Assembly (NCBI RefSeq): GCF_006385785.1
Contig: NZ_VFSH01000001.1
Coordinates: forward strand, 247,999 to 311,998
Source of the DNA: Streptococcus shenyangsis
Lineage (GTDB): Bacteria > Bacillota > Bacilli > Lactobacillales > Streptococcaceae
Length of the DNA: 64,000 bases
Reading direction: 5' to 3'
Shown: positions 37,753 to 48,047 of the stretch, piece after piece
Position numbering within the stretch: the stretch's first letter is position 1
How the letters are laid out: each line of letters starts with the position of its first letter
The notes under the pieces: generated by a model
What the model saw: only the letters and a program-made list of their open reading frames with translations
Told to the model about the DNA's origin: nothing
Databases searched by the model: none
Position numbers and translations under genes: made by a program

Positions 37753-40393
37753 AATCTCCTTCCATTTTCTTAGGTTGATAGGCTAGCATACCTAAACCAA
37801 TAAATAGTACTAGTATCACAGCAAGGAAAATAACTTGGTGATGAATATTTCCTGTCATAGAGATTGTTTGTCGTAATCCTAAAACTGAATAACTCATTGG
37901 TAACCAAGGATTAATAGCTCTAAAGAAATCATTTGTCAAAGCAAGTGGATAAGTACCAGCACTTGATGCCAACTGTAATAAAAGCAAGATAAGAGAGAAG
38001 AAAGCTCCTATACGGCTATTCCACGTTGTTAAAGCAGTCACCATAGACATGAATACTAAACTTGTTAAGATGATGAGAATAAATGTTCTCATTTCATGAT
38101 TAGCAGTTAGACCAATAAGATGGACTCCTCCATATACCAAAATCCCTGCTAAAATAGCTATAATACCATTTATTTCAGCTCGAGACTTCAACCAAGCCCA
38201 ACGGCTCTCTGGATGACGTCCTGAAGGCAACTTCGCAAAGATCATATTCGTTGATATTGCTGCAACAAATAGAGCAACTGATATCATATAAGGAGCCATT
38301 GCAATTCCATTTACAAGAACTTGGTCATTGTCTGTTTTGGAAAGATTAAGTGGATTTGACAAAACCTCTGCATTTTTAGATTCCGTTGATACTGATTTAA
38401 GTTGATCACTAGCATTACTTAATCCTTGTCCCAAAGAAGCAACTCCTGTCTGTAAACCTTCCAATCCAGAAGTTAACTTTGTTCCACCTTCTGCAAGTTT
38501 CCCAGATCCATCTGCCAATTTATTAACTCCATTCTCTAATTGAGAAGCACCTGAAAGTAACTGACTGGATTTGTCTGCTAATTGACCAGATCCTGATTGT
38601 AATTTATCAACTCCTGCCAGTAATTCTTGACTCTTTTGATTCAATTCATTAGAGCCATTTGATAATTTTTCAATACCAGACACTAATTCTGGAGTTTTTT
38701 CAACTAATTGACCAACTCCTCCTGTCAAGCTAGAAGATTTTTGTGTTAAGGTAGTTGAGCCTGAAACTAATTGATTTAAACTACCTGTCAAGGTGGCATT
38801 TTTTTCACTTAGTTGACTTGCGCCTTGAGAAACTTTATCAACACCTGCAGTATATGCGTTTACACCTGATACAATCGACTGACTGGCAGGAACTAATTTA
38901 CTAGTAACAGCTCCTTGTATCTCTGTTAATCCACTTGACAATCCTGTCAAAGAAGTAGAAGCAAGCGGTAATACTTGATTAGCTTGATTTTTTAATGTCG
39001 AAAGACTTGAAGATTGATTTTGTAAGTTTTCCAAACTTCCCTGTAAACCTTGTACTAAAGCTACAATTGACTTAGCCGATTGAATACTATCAGTCGAATT
39101 TTGAGATACAGAAGCGCTTATCTCAGCTTGTTGCTCACTTGTCAATGATTGATAAGCTGCTGTCGATTGAATATTAGCTAATGTAGTTGCTTTTTCAGAC
39201 TGAGCACTTGCTAACATTTGATTAGAAAGAGATACTATACTTGATAAAACAGAGTCTAATTGTTTTGTATCTCTAACATCAATATTTTGAATAGCTTGAT
39301 TTAACTGATTCAGACCAGAAGATAATTGAGCAATTTGATCTTTTTGCTCAGACGAAGTAGCTAACTTACTAGAAAGTTGTTGAATCCCTTCACTTAATTT
39401 CTCCATACCCATTCGAAGTGTAGCTGATTGATTGGATAACTGATTAGCACCTATTGCAAGATTTCCCACTCCGTTTGTATAGGCACTAACACCAGATGAA
39501 AATTGATTAAGACCAGCATTGAGCTGAGAAACACCGCCAGTATAAGATCCTACACCAGTATATAATTGATTAATTCCCCTCACTAATTCAGGACTTTTAG
39601 AAGATAATTGACCTAACCCGCTATCTAATTGACTCACTGCACCAGTATATATAACTAAACCACTATTAAAATTCCCTAAGCCAAGATGAAGTTGTTCAAC
39701 ACCAGAGACATAAGAGGATAATCCTTTAGTAAACTGCTCCGTTCCATTTGAAAATGTTAAACTTGAATCTGCTAAAGAGTGTAGGTTAGTAGTTAATGTT
39801 TGACTTCCTGCCACTAACTGATTCGCTCCATCAGTTAGTTTTTCACTACCAGACGCTGCTTGACTCATTCCATCCTTTAAATCGACCATTTTGTTAAATA
39901 AAGCTTTGGTATAGGTCTCGGTTACATTGATAGAAACACTCTGCTTTAATTGTGTCATTGCAGAATCACTCATCTTGCTGGCAATAAAACTATGACCACT
40001 TGAAGTCTGATAATCGATTTGCATTTGCTCTGGGTGATCCGTTAAAATAGAAGCTGCTTTTTCAGATAGATCACTTGGTAAAGTCACTACCATATAGTAA
40101 TCGCCATTTTCTAATCCCTTCTTACCTTCTTCTTCATCTACAAAATGAAAATCCAAGGTTTTATTTTCTTTTAAATTGGACACCATGTCTTTTCCTATAG
40201 ACATGCTATTACCATTATAGGAAGCCTCTTTATCATGATTGACAACTGCCACAGGTAAGTCAGACAATTGACCATATGGATCCCACATTGATGACAAAAA
40301 TATGATATTGTACAGAGCAGGAATAAGAGAAATCCCTATCATGACAATAATAAAGGTTGGTTTTTTAAAAATTGCTTTCCATTCTTTAAACAT
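37751..40393 (-). CDS. YhgE/Pip-type membrane protein
   Basis: 880 residues from ATG 40393 (AAAGGAG upstream; an earlier ATG at 40414 overlaps that ribosome site). One N-terminal helix (FIIVMIGISLIPALYNIIF), a very long extracellular part made of repeated L-x2-G-x3-L/V-x2-G units (for example SQLNAGLNQFSSGVSAYTNGV), and about five C-terminal helices resembling ABC-2 permeases (VALFVAAISTNMIFA onward). YhgE/Pip family; the lactococcal Pip protein is a phage receptor and others export proteins such as EsxA-like factors. Divergent from a TetR gene that probably controls it. Confidence 0.82.
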   Translation of the reverse strand: MFKEWKAIFKKPTFIIVMIGISLIPALYNIIFLSSMWDPYGQLSDLPVAVVNHDKEASYNGNSMSIGKDMVSNLKENKTLDFHFVDEEEGKKGLENGDYYMVVTLPSDLSEKAASILTDHPEQMQIDYQTSSGHSFIASKMSDSAMTQLKQSVSINVTETYTKALFNKMVDLKDGMSQAASGSEKLTDGANQLVAGSQTLTTNLHSLADSSLTFSNGTEQFTKGLSSYVSGVEQLHLGLGNFNSGLVIYTGAVSQLDSGLGQLSSKSPELVRGINQLYTGVGSYTGGVSQLNAGLNQFSSGVSAYTNGVGNLAIGANQLSNQSATLRMGMEKLSEGIQQLSSKLATSSEQKDQIAQLSSGLNQLNQAIQNIDVRDTKQLDSVLSSIVSLSNQMLASAQSEKATTLANIQSTAAYQSLTSEQQAEISASVSQNSTDSIQSAKSIVALVQGLQGSLENLQNQSSSLSTLKNQANQVLPLASTSLTGLSSGLTEIQGAVTSKLVPASQSIVSGVNAYTAGVDKVSQGASQLSEKNATLTGSLNQLVSGSTTLTQKSSSLTGGVGQLVEKTPELVSGIEKLSNGSNELNQKSQELLAGVDKLQSGSGQLADKSSQLLSGASQLENGVNKLADGSGKLAEGGTKLTSGLEGLQTGVASLGQGLSNASDQLKSVSTESKNAEVLSNPLNLSKTDNDQVLVNGIAMAPYMISVALFVAAISTNMIFAKLPSGRHPESRWAWLKSRAEINGIIAILAGILVYGGVHLIGLTANHEMRTFILIILTSLVFMSMVTALTTWNSRIGAFFSLILLLLQLASSAGTYPLALTNDFFRAINPWLPMSYSVLGLRQTISMTGNIHHQVIFLAVILVLFIGLGMLAYQPKKMEGD

Positions 40394-40406
40394 AGTTTCT
40401 CCTTTT

Positions 40407-40423
40407 TTAAACATATTGTCTAA
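40407..40423. promoter_or_regulatory. Candidate TetR operator 1
   Basis: TTAAACATATTGTCTAA: 17-bp near palindrome, related to the second site; lies between the yhgE -10 (minus-strand TATTAT, 40434-40439) and its ribosome site. Confidence 0.6.
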
Positions 40424-40483
40424 AATTTTGATATAATAGATTATACATTAAAAAATCTAAATTACAAGATAAAAAATCCATTT

Positions 40484-40500
40484 TTAGACATATAGTCTAA
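40484..40500. promoter_or_regulatory. Candidate TetR operator 2
   Basis: TTAGACATATAGTCTAA: TTAGAC-5-GTCTAA, perfect 6-bp arms. Lies just upstream of the tetR ribosome site (AAGGAGG) and shares layout with operator 1. Confidence 0.65.
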
Positions 40501-40520
40501 TTTGTTTACAAGGAGGAAAT

Positions 40521-41063
40521 ATGCAAGAAAGTAACAAACGCTTAAAAACAAAGCGAATTATTGAAAATGCTATGGTACAATTACTAATGGAACAACCATT
40601 TGATCAAATTTCTACTGTCAAGTTAGCAGAAAAAGCCGGAATTAGTCGTTCCAGCTTCTATACTCACTATAAGGATAAGTATGATATGATTGAGCACTAT
40701 CAAAGCAAACTATTTCATACATTTGAATATATTTTTCAAAAACATGCTCATCACAAAAGAGATGCTATTCTAGAAGTATTTGAATATCTAGAGTCAGAAC
40801 CACTTCTAGCTGCCCTTCTTTCTGAAAATGGGACTAAAGAAATCCAAAATTTCTTACGAAATAAACTTCATATCATGCTAAGTACAGATTTACAAAAGCG
40901 ATTTATGCAACTGAATCTCAATACCACTGAATTAGAATATAGTAGCATCTATCTAACTCATGCACTTTTTGGTGTCTGCCAAACTTGGATTGCACATGGA
41001 AAAAAAGAAAGTCCTCAAGAAATAACAGACTTCCTTATGAAGATGCTTGGTGATACAAATTGA
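40521..41063 (+). CDS. TetR-family transcriptional regulator
   Basis: 180 residues. N-terminal TetR helix-turn-helix (FDQISTVKLAEKAGISRSSFYTHYKDKYDMIEHY, residues about 24-58) and a TetR_C-type ligand domain. Divergent from the yhgE-like gene with two matching palindromes between them, so it probably represses both. The inducer is not predictable. Confidence 0.9.
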   Translation: MQESNKRLKTKRIIENAMVQLLMEQPFDQISTVKLAEKAGISRSSFYTHYKDKYDMIEHYQSKLFHTFEYIFQKHAHHKRDAILEVFEYLESEPLLAALLSENGTKEIQNFLRNKLHIMLSTDLQKRFMQLNLNTTELEYSSIYLTHALFGVCQTWIAHGKKESPQEITDFLMKMLGDTN

Positions 41064-41066
41064 TAC

Positions 41067-41095
41067 AAAAAGGGAACACAGTTGTGTTCCCTTTT
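41067..41095. terminator. Terminator between tetR and the tRNA genes
   Basis: AAAAGGGAACA/TGTTCCCTTTT stem with a short loop; symmetric, so it can end both tetR and the tRNA-Glu/Asn transcript. Confidence 0.85.
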
Positions 41096-41102
41096 ATCTA
41101 TA

Positions 41103-41176
41103 CTCCGCCAGTAGGACTCGAACCTACGACATCATGATTAACAGTCATGCGCTACTACCAACTGAGCTATGGCGGA
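41103..41176 (-). tRNA. tRNA-Asn (anticodon GTT)
   Basis: 74 nt. Acceptor TCCGCCA/TGGCGGA, D-loop AGCTCAGTTGGTAG, anticodon loop CTGTTAA, T arm GGTTCGAGTCC. CCA is not encoded. It is co-transcribed with tRNA-Glu. Confidence 0.96.
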
Positions 41177-41181
41177 TAAAA

Positions 41182-41253
41182 TAGTCCGTACGGGATTCGA
41201 ACCCGTGTTACCGCCGTGAAAAGGCGGTGTCTTAACCCCTTGACCAACGGACC
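41182..41253 (-). tRNA. tRNA-Glu (anticodon TTC)
   Basis: 72 nt, anticodon loop CTTTTCA, T arm GGTTCGAATCC. Identical over its full length to the tRNA-Glu at the right end of the window but in opposite orientation. Confidence 0.96.
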
Positions 41254-41276
41254 TTCTATCTGTAGCAGATATAACC

Positions 41277-41304
41277 ATTATATCAATTTCTTGCTAATTG
41301 TCAA
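41277..41304 (-). promoter_or_regulatory. Promoter of tRNA-Glu/tRNA-Asn
   Basis: Minus-strand TTGACA (41299-41304), 16-base spacer, TATAAT (41277-41282), directly behind the comE stop codon. The tRNAs therefore do not depend on comCDE transcription. Confidence 0.85.
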
Positions 41305-42057
41305 TCACTTTTGAGATTTTTTCTCTAGAATATCTTTTAATTTTCTAATTTTTAACCTTGAAATAGGACAGCGATGATCTTCATAGAAAACAACTTCTAG
41401 ATTCTTTCGATCAATTTCTCTGATATTGCCTATATTTACCAAAAATGACTTATGAGGAGAATAAAATCGCTGAGTATGTTTGTCCTTTTCCTGAATATCT
41501 GTCATGGTACCATAAAACTCTTTTGCAAAATTCTTACCAATAATGCGCAATTTATGAGAGACACCTGTTGTTTCAATATACAAAATGTCATGGTAAGGAA
41601 TTTTTAAATCATTTCCCTTGTAATTGTAGTCAAAATAATCTACAACATCTTCATTTTCAAGTAACATACTTTTAGTATAGAAGATATTTTGCTCAATTCT
41701 CTTCTTAAACATCTCATCGTTGATATCCTTATCAACAAAATCTAGGGCTGATACCTGGTATTTATAGGTTAGAGTCGCAAACTCTGATCGACTGGTGATA
41801 AAGACGATAATAGCGTAAGGATTGTAATGACGAATGAGTTGAGCCACTTCAAATCCCTTTTTCTCAATCCCATGAATATCAATATCTAGGAAATAAAGCT
41901 GATTTACTTCGTCGTTTTCAATGTATTCTTCAAATTCACGGACTTTTCCTGTTGTTTTGTATGATATTGGAATATTCGATTCTTTCGAAATTTCATCCAA
42001 TATTCTCTCTAGTCTCACTTGATGTTCAATAACATCTTCTAAAATTAAAACTTTCAT
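41305..42057 (-). CDS. comE: Competence response regulator ComE
   Basis: 250 residues. Receiver domain with phospho-acceptor Asp58 (YFLDIDIHG) and a C-terminal LytTR DNA-binding domain (about 140-245). Phosphorylated by ComD, it activates comCDE and comX through direct-repeat sites of type aCAnTTnnG-N12-aCAgTTgaG. Its ATG overlaps the comD stop by 4 bases. Confidence 0.97.
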   Translation of the reverse strand: MKVLILEDVIEHQVRLERILDEISKESNIPISYKTTGKVREFEEYIENDEVNQLYFLDIDIHGIEKKGFEVAQLIRHYNPYAIIVFITSRSEFATLTYKYQVSALDFVDKDINDEMFKKRIEQNIFYTKSMLLENEDVVDYFDYNYKGNDLKIPYHDILYIETTGVSHKLRIIGKNFAKEFYGTMTDIQEKDKHTQRFYSPHKSFLVNIGNIREIDRKNLEVVFYEDHRCPISRLKIRKLKDILEKKSQK

Positions 42058-43379
42058 TCAAATTCCCTCTTAAATCTAATAATTTGTCTAAATGTACTGC
42101 CTTCCATCTCTGTTTCTAAAATAATATTGTTGTACTTATCTAGTAGTTCTTTCACATTATTTAATCCTACCCCGCGATTTCTTCCCTTAGTGGAGAATCC
42201 TAAAGCAAATAGATCTCCTGAAGGAGTCATCGTCATTTTACATGAATTCTGAATCACAATAACTGTTTCAGTTTCCATCTTAATAACTGCTACTTCCATC
42301 TGCTTTTTATAACTATCAGCCGATCCTTCGACAGCATTGTTCAATAAGACGCTCATGATACGAACTAAATCCAATAGTTCAATTTGGAGCGTGGTAATCG
42401 TATCTTTTACTTCCAGTGTAAACTCTACACCATTATTTCGAGCATAGACAATTGACTGAGCAACCAAACTTCGTAAAGCTGAATCTTCTATGTTGTTCAA
42501 ATCAAAGTAAGTGTACTTATCTGAACGCAGTTTATGATTTGCTTTGACCAAAACTTCATTGTAAACTCTGTCAATTTCCTGTAAATCACCACTGTCAATT
42601 GCCATCTGCATGCTGACAAGCATCCCAGCATAGTCATGTCGAAAACCACGGATTTCATTATACAGTCCAACAATTTCATCTGTGTAATTCTGTAAATGTT
42701 TTTGTTCAAATTTCTTCTGCTTCAAAGCAATCTCTTTCTCCATTTGAACTTTATGAGAATTCATTGCAAAGAAGGTCAAAAGTAACGAGATAAAAACAAT
42801 AGATGATAAAATACTTCCAAAACTATTCAAATGTTTAATCGTACTTACCATATTTGAAACGAAAGATACAATATGGAGCAGTAGTAAGGCAAAAAATACT
42901 TTTTTCAAGAAAGGATAAAGGTAGTCCTTGTCAAAATAGGCTAGTTCCAAATGGAAATAATGAATGATTTTTAAAACAACAAAATAGGTCAACACCGTTA
43001 CAACGAAAAAGAATAGGCCATAATATTGTAAAACAAAATTGTCTCCTGTTATAGAGGAGAACGTTACGGACAGAAAGTTATGAGTGCTCTCATATAAAAG
43101 AGATAGTAGTAAACTTAGGAATAGTCCTCTATCCCTCTCATACTGTTTAATCCATCGAAAATAGGAATATAAGCCCAAAGGAAATAAAAATCTTGCAATT
43201 CCTAACCCATCTAAATATAGGAGATAAAAGGGAAGTTCGAGTACTGCTTCTACTAGTAATGTATAGATACCAAAAACGTATAGTTCCTTTGCTTTTATTT
43301 GACCTTTACAAATTAAATGGTAACTGTGACTAATAATTAAAAAATGAACAAGAACTATCCCAAATCCAAATAAATCCAT
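42054..43379 (-). CDS. comD: Competence pheromone receptor histidine kinase ComD
   Basis: 441 residues. Six or seven N-terminal membrane helices (to about 205) sense the pheromone; an HPK10-type kinase domain follows with His248 (RGFRHDYAGML) and nucleotide-binding boxes (LLNNAVEGS, GVGLNNVKELLDKYNN). The N-terminus should have co-varied with the ComC allele. Confidence 0.96.
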   Translation of the reverse strand: MDLFGFGIVLVHFLIISHSYHLICKGQIKAKELYVFGIYTLLVEAVLELPFYLLYLDGLGIARFLFPLGLYSYFRWIKQYERDRGLFLSLLLSLLYESTHNFLSVTFSSITGDNFVLQYYGLFFFVVTVLTYFVVLKIIHYFHLELAYFDKDYLYPFLKKVFFALLLLHIVSFVSNMVSTIKHLNSFGSILSSIVFISLLLTFFAMNSHKVQMEKEIALKQKKFEQKHLQNYTDEIVGLYNEIRGFRHDYAGMLVSMQMAIDSGDLQEIDRVYNEVLVKANHKLRSDKYTYFDLNNIEDSALRSLVAQSIVYARNNGVEFTLEVKDTITTLQIELLDLVRIMSVLLNNAVEGSADSYKKQMEVAVIKMETETVIVIQNSCKMTMTPSGDLFALGFSTKGRNRGVGLNNVKELLDKYNNIILETEMEGSTFRQIIRFKREFE

Positions 43380-43399
43380 TACTCTTTCTCCTTATTTCA

Positions 43400-43525
43400 T
43401 TACTTTTTTCGTCGGAAAAGAAAATCAAGGAGGATGTCTGAAACCCTACTTTCCCCACCTTTAATCTTTTGCAAGTCTTTTTCCTTCAAGGCTACAAACT
43501 GTTCCAATTTAACTGTGTTTTTCAT
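43400..43525 (-). CDS. comC: Competence-stimulating peptide precursor ComC
   Basis: A 41-residue precursor. The leader [10 protein letters not shown]...KIKGG has the double-glycine site cut by ComA. The predicted mature CSP is [17 protein letters not shown] (17 residues), different from CSP-1 (EMRLSKFFRDFILQRKK) and CSP-2 (EMRISRIILDFLFLRKK) of pneumococcus. The start follows AGGAG. It heads comCDE; comD starts 20 bases after the stop. Confidence 0.95.
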   Translation of the reverse strand: MKNTVKLEQFVALKEKDLQKIKGGESRVSDILLDFLFRRKK

Positions 43526-43575
43526 AATAAAATCTCCTAAAATGTTTTTTTCTTGTAAGCTAACTTACAAAAACC

Positions 43576-43642
43576 ATTATACAAAATGGAATTTCATTTT
43601 AGATAAAATTCTCTCAACTGTCATTTTTTTCTCCCCAAGTGT
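43576..43642 (-). promoter_or_regulatory. comCDE promoter with ComE-binding direct repeat
   Basis: On the minus strand ACACTTGGG (43634-43642) and ACAGTTGAG (43613-43621) are separated by exactly 12 bases, as expected for ComE sites; TATAAT is at 43576-43581. Confidence 0.88.
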
Positions 43643-43653
43643 ACTTTTTTAAG

Positions 43654-43680
43654 AAAAAAGCCGGGAAAATTCCCAGCTTT
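43654..43680 (-). terminator. Terminator of tRNA-Arg upstream of comC
   Basis: Minus-strand AAAGCTGGGAA/TTCCCGGCTTTTTT stem. In pneumococcus, leak through this terminator gives basal comCDE transcription (recalled from published work). Confidence 0.8.
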
Positions 43681-43690
43681 GCTACTATAT

Positions 43691-43764
43691 TGATCCCAGC
43701 AGGATTCGAACCTGCGACCGTTCGCTTAGAAGGCGAATGCTCTATCCAGCTGAGCTATGAGACC
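43691..43764 (-). tRNA. tRNA-Arg (anticodon TCT)
   Basis: 74 nt, acceptor GGTCTCA/TGGGATC, anticodon loop CTTCTAA, T arm GGTTCGAATCC. No encoded CCA. Its promoter (minus-strand TTGACT, 17 bases, TAGAAT; 43775-43803) starts just behind the rlmH stop. Confidence 0.96.
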
Positions 43765-43774
43765 TAATACAATC

Positions 43775-43803
43775 ATTCTACCAAAAATTCAATTAAAAGT
43801 CAA
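43775..43803 (-). promoter_or_regulatory. Promoter of tRNA-Arg
   Basis: TTGACT (43798-43803), 17-base spacer, TAGAAT (43775-43780) on the minus strand. Confidence 0.8.
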
Positions 43804-43807
43804 TTTT

Positions 43808-44287
43808 CTATTTATGATAGGGCGAACCTTGCTGAATCGTAAAAGCGCGATAGATTTGTTCAGCAAGGACTAGTCTCATTAACTGATGGGGCAAGGTTAA
43901 GCGGCCAAAACTAACAGAAAGGTTGGCTCTCTTTTTTACAGCTGATGACAATCCTAAACTCCCTCCAATAATAAAGGTAAGAGTAGAAAATCCTTTTATA
44001 GAAGCTTCTTCTAACTGCTTACTAAATTCTTCCGAGGATAAAGTTTTCCCTTCAATAGCTAACGCAATAACAAAATCACGGTCACCAACTTTTGATAAAA
44101 TTCTCTGACCTTCTATTTCTAAAATCTTTTGATTTTCTGATTCACTGGCCCTGTCTGGTGTTTTTTCATCTGCTAGTTCAATCATTTCAAGCTTAGCAAA
44201 TCGAGAAATTCGTTTTGAATACTCTGCGATACCATCTTTTAAATACTTTTCTTTCAGTTTCCCAACTGTTACAACTTTAATTTTCAT
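43808..44287 (-). CDS. rlmH: 23S rRNA pseudouridine-1915 N3-methyltransferase RlmH
   Basis: 159 residues, SPOUT methyltransferase with the SAM-knot region [13 protein letters not shown] and conserved C-terminus [18 protein letters not shown]...GSPYHK. It modifies helix 69 of 23S rRNA. Divergent from htrA across a segment with DnaA boxes and a CiaR site. Confidence 0.96.
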   Translation of the reverse strand: MKIKVVTVGKLKEKYLKDGIAEYSKRISRFAKLEMIELADEKTPDRASESENQKILEIEGQRILSKVGDRDFVIALAIEGKTLSSEEFSKQLEEASIKGFSTLTFIIGGSLGLSSAVKKRANLSVSFGRLTLPHQLMRLVLAEQIYRAFTIQQGSPYHK

Positions 44288-44323
44288 GACTCTATTCTAA
44301 CATATTCTCTATTTTTTCACATC

Positions 44324-44387
44324 TTATTCACAAAATAAAAAATAGATTTCAATTGAGAAAATCACAATTTTCAAAGAGTTATCCACA
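44324..44387. other. DnaA boxes upstream of htrA (oriC outer part)
   Basis: TTATTCACA (44324-44332) and a perfect TTATCCACA (44379-44387). They lie about 2 kb before dnaA, on the rlmH-htrA divergent segment, and may extend the origin or regulate htrA. Confidence 0.7.
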
Positions 44388-44407
44388 GTTTGTGTAAAAC
44401 TTTTGTG

Positions 44408-44424
44408 TTTAAGTTATAATTAAG
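44408..44424 (+). promoter_or_regulatory. CiaR-binding site of htrA
   Basis: TTTAAG-N5-ATTAAG matches the CiaR repeat TTTAAG-N5-TTTAAG with one change. Agrees with known CiaRH control of htrA-parB. Confidence 0.75.
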
Positions 44425-44448
44425 CTAGTCAGTTTATACTTTCAGTAA

Positions 44449-45651
<1,203 letters not shown>

Positions 45652-45708
45652 TTGACATCTATGTAAAGAAAGCTTTACATAAGAGAAAAGATGTGTTAGT
45701 GTAGAATC

Positions 45709-46467
45709 ATGGAAAAATTTGAAATGATTTCTATCACGGATATACAAAAAAATCCCTATCAACCTAGAAAAGAATTTGATGGAGAAAAACTAGATGAACT
45801 AGCACAGTCCATCAAAGAAAATGGTATCATTCAACCTATTATTGTTCGTCAATCTCCTGTAATTGGTTATGAAATCCTTGCAGGAGAGAGACGCTATCGG
45901 GCTTCACTTTTAGCTGGTCTAACGTCTATCCCAGCTGTTGTTAAGCAACTCTCAGACCAAGAGATGATGATACAGTCTATCATTGAAAATTTACAGAGAG
46001 AAAATTTAAATCCAATAGAAGAAGCACGAGCCTATGAATCTCTTGTAGATAAAGGATTTACCCATGCTGAAATTGCAGATAAAATGGGCAAGTCTCGTCC
46101 TTATATCAGCAACTCCATTCGTTTGCTTTCCTTGCCAGAACAAATCCTCTCAGAAGTAGAAAATGGCAAACTATCACAAGCACATGCACGTTCGCTAGTT
46201 GGGTTGAATAAGGAACAACAAGACTATTTCTTTCAACGAATCATCGAGGAAGATATTTCTGTAAGGAAGTTAGAAGCTCTTCTGACAGAGAAAAAACAAA
46301 AGAAACAGCAAAAAAATGATTATTTCATACAAAATGAAGAGGAACAGTTAAAAAAACTAATCGGATTAGATATTGAAATCAAACTGTCTAAAAAAGATAG
46401 TGGAAAAATCATTATTTCTTTTTCAAATCAAGAAGAATACAGTAGAATTATCAACAGCCTGAAATAA
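45709..46467 (+). CDS. parB: Chromosome partitioning protein ParB (Spo0J)
   Basis: 252 residues. ParB/Sulfiredoxin-type N-terminal CTPase domain (IQKNPYQPRKEFD, GERRYRAS) and KorB-like helix-turn-helix (HAEIADKMGKSRPYISNSIRLL). Binds parS and loads SMC. No parA is adjacent, as in pneumococcus. parS-like sites are seen at 24.9, 36.1 and 58.0 kb. Confidence 0.95.
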   Translation: MEKFEMISITDIQKNPYQPRKEFDGEKLDELAQSIKENGIIQPIIVRQSPVIGYEILAGERRYRASLLAGLTSIPAVVKQLSDQEMMIQSIIENLQRENLNPIEEARAYESLVDKGFTHAEIADKMGKSRPYISNSIRLLSLPEQILSEVENGKLSQAHARSLVGLNKEQQDYFFQRIIEEDISVRKLEALLTEKKQKKQQKNDYFIQNEEEQLKKLIGLDIEIKLSKKDSGKIIISFSNQEEYSRIINSLK

Positions 46468-46485
46468 GGCTGTTCTTTTATTTTT
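46453..46485 (+). terminator. Terminator of htrA-parB
   Basis: AACAGCCT/AGGCTGTT stem overlapping the parB stop codon, followed by CTTTTATTTTTTT. Confidence 0.8.
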
Positions 46486-46497
46486 TTATCTCACAAG

Positions 46498-46614
46498 GTT
46501 ATCCACTATTTTTTTAAGTAAAAATCTTAATAAATCAAAAGTTTTTAGCTTTATCCCCAACCTGTGGATAAAGCTTGATAACATTGTGGATTATTTTTCA
46601 CAGCTTGTGGAAAA
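46498..46614. other. oriC: DnaA-box cluster upstream of dnaA
   Basis: Boxes on both strands: TTATCCACT (46499-46507), TTATCCCCA (46551-46559), TGTGGATAA (46563-46571, reverse), TGTGGATTA (46585-46593, reverse) and TGTGGAAAA (46606-46614, reverse), in AT-rich DNA. Candidate DnaA-dependent control and initiation region. Confidence 0.85.
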
Positions 46615-46683
46615 TTCTTTCTATCTATGGTAAAATAAGTCTAGCATTAAACTTTTAAACAAATAGTAAAGGAGGAGAACGGA

Positions 46684-48045
46684 TTGAAAGAAAAACAATT
46701 TTGGAATCGTATATTAGAATTTGCACAAGAAAGACTCACTCGATCCATGTATGATTTCTATGCTATCCAAGCTGAACTCGTCAAGGTAGAAGAAAATATT
46801 GCCACTATATTTCTACCTCGCTCTGAAATGGAAATGGTCTGGGAAAAACAACTAAAAGATATTATTGTAGTAGCTGGTTTTGAAGTTTATGACGCTGAAA
46901 TAACTCCCCACTATATTTTCACCAAACCTCAAGATACGACTATCTCACAAGTTAAAGAAGATATAAATTCAACTCTTTATGACTATAGTCCAAAGTTAGC
47001 ATCTATTCCTTATTCGGATACGGGATTAAAAGAAAGGTACACCTTTGATAACTTTATTCAAGGGAATGGAAATGTTTGGGCAGTATCAGCCGCCTTGGCT
47101 GTCTCTGAAGATTTGGCTCTGACCTATAATCCTCTTTTTATCTATGGAGGACCTGGGCTTGGAAAGACTCACTTATTAAACGCTATTGGAAATGAAATTC
47201 TAAAAAACATTCCTGATGCGCGTGTTAAATATATCCCTGCTGAAAGCTTTATTAATGACTTTCTTGATCACCTAAGACTTGGGGAGATGGAAAAGTTTAA
47301 AAAGACCTATCGTAGCCTTGATCTTTTATTGATTGATGATATACAATCTCTAAGTGGTAAAAAAGTTGCAACACAAGAAGAATTTTTCAATACCTTTAAT
47401 GCACTGCACGACAAGCAAAAACAGATTGTCCTAACGAGTGATCGAAGTCCAAAACATCTAGAAGGGCTCGAGGAGAGGCTTGTCACGCGCTTTAGTTGGG
47501 GATTAACACAAACTATCACACCCCCTGACTTTGAAACACGTATTGCCATTTTACAAAGTAAAACGGAACATTTAGGCTACAATTTCCAAAGTGATACTCT
47601 AGAATACCTAGCTGGACAATTTGATTCAAATGTTCGAGATCTTGAGGGAGCCATCAACGACATCACTTTAATTGCCAAAGTAAAAAAAATCAAGGATATC
47701 ACTATTGATATTGCTGCAGAAGCTATTAGAGCTCGCAAACAGGATGTTAGCCAAATGCTCGTCATCCCAATTGACAAAATCCAAAATGAAGTTGGTAACT
47801 TCTATGGAGTTAGTGTCAAAGAAATGAAGGGAAGCAGACGCCTTCAACATATTGTTTTAGCCCGTCAAGTAGCCATGTATTTATCTAGAGAACTAACAGA
47901 TAATAGTCTTCCAAAAATTGGGAAGGAATTTGGTGGAAAAGATCATACAACAGTCATTCACGCCCATGCAAAAATTAAATCTTTGATTGATGAAGACGAT
48001 AATTTACGTTTAGAAATTGAATCAATCAAAAAGAAAATAAAATAA
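46684..48045 (+). CDS. dnaA: Chromosomal replication initiator protein DnaA
   Basis: 453 residues with a TTG start placed by GGAGGAG. Domain I (1-80), linker, AAA+ domain III (Walker [14 protein letters not shown], Walker [14 protein letters not shown] and arginine finger RLVTRFSWG) and domain IV with the box-binding signature [11 protein letters not shown]. It melts the origin and loads DnaB. Confidence 0.98.
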   Translation: MKEKQFWNRILEFAQERLTRSMYDFYAIQAELVKVEENIATIFLPRSEMEMVWEKQLKDIIVVAGFEVYDAEITPHYIFTKPQDTTISQVKEDINSTLYDYSPKLASIPYSDTGLKERYTFDNFIQGNGNVWAVSAALAVSEDLALTYNPLFIYGGPGLGKTHLLNAIGNEILKNIPDARVKYIPAESFINDFLDHLRLGEMEKFKKTYRSLDLLLIDDIQSLSGKKVATQEEFFNTFNALHDKQKQIVLTSDRSPKHLEGLEERLVTRFSWGLTQTITPPDFETRIAILQSKTEHLGYNFQSDTLEYLAGQFDSNVRDLEGAINDITLIAKVKKIKDITIDIAAEAIRARKQDVSQMLVIPIDKIQNEVGNFYGVSVKEMKGSRRLQHIVLARQVAMYLSRELTDNSLPKIGKEFGGKDHTTVIHAHAKIKSLIDEDDNLRLEIESIKKKIK

Positions 48046-48047
48046 CT

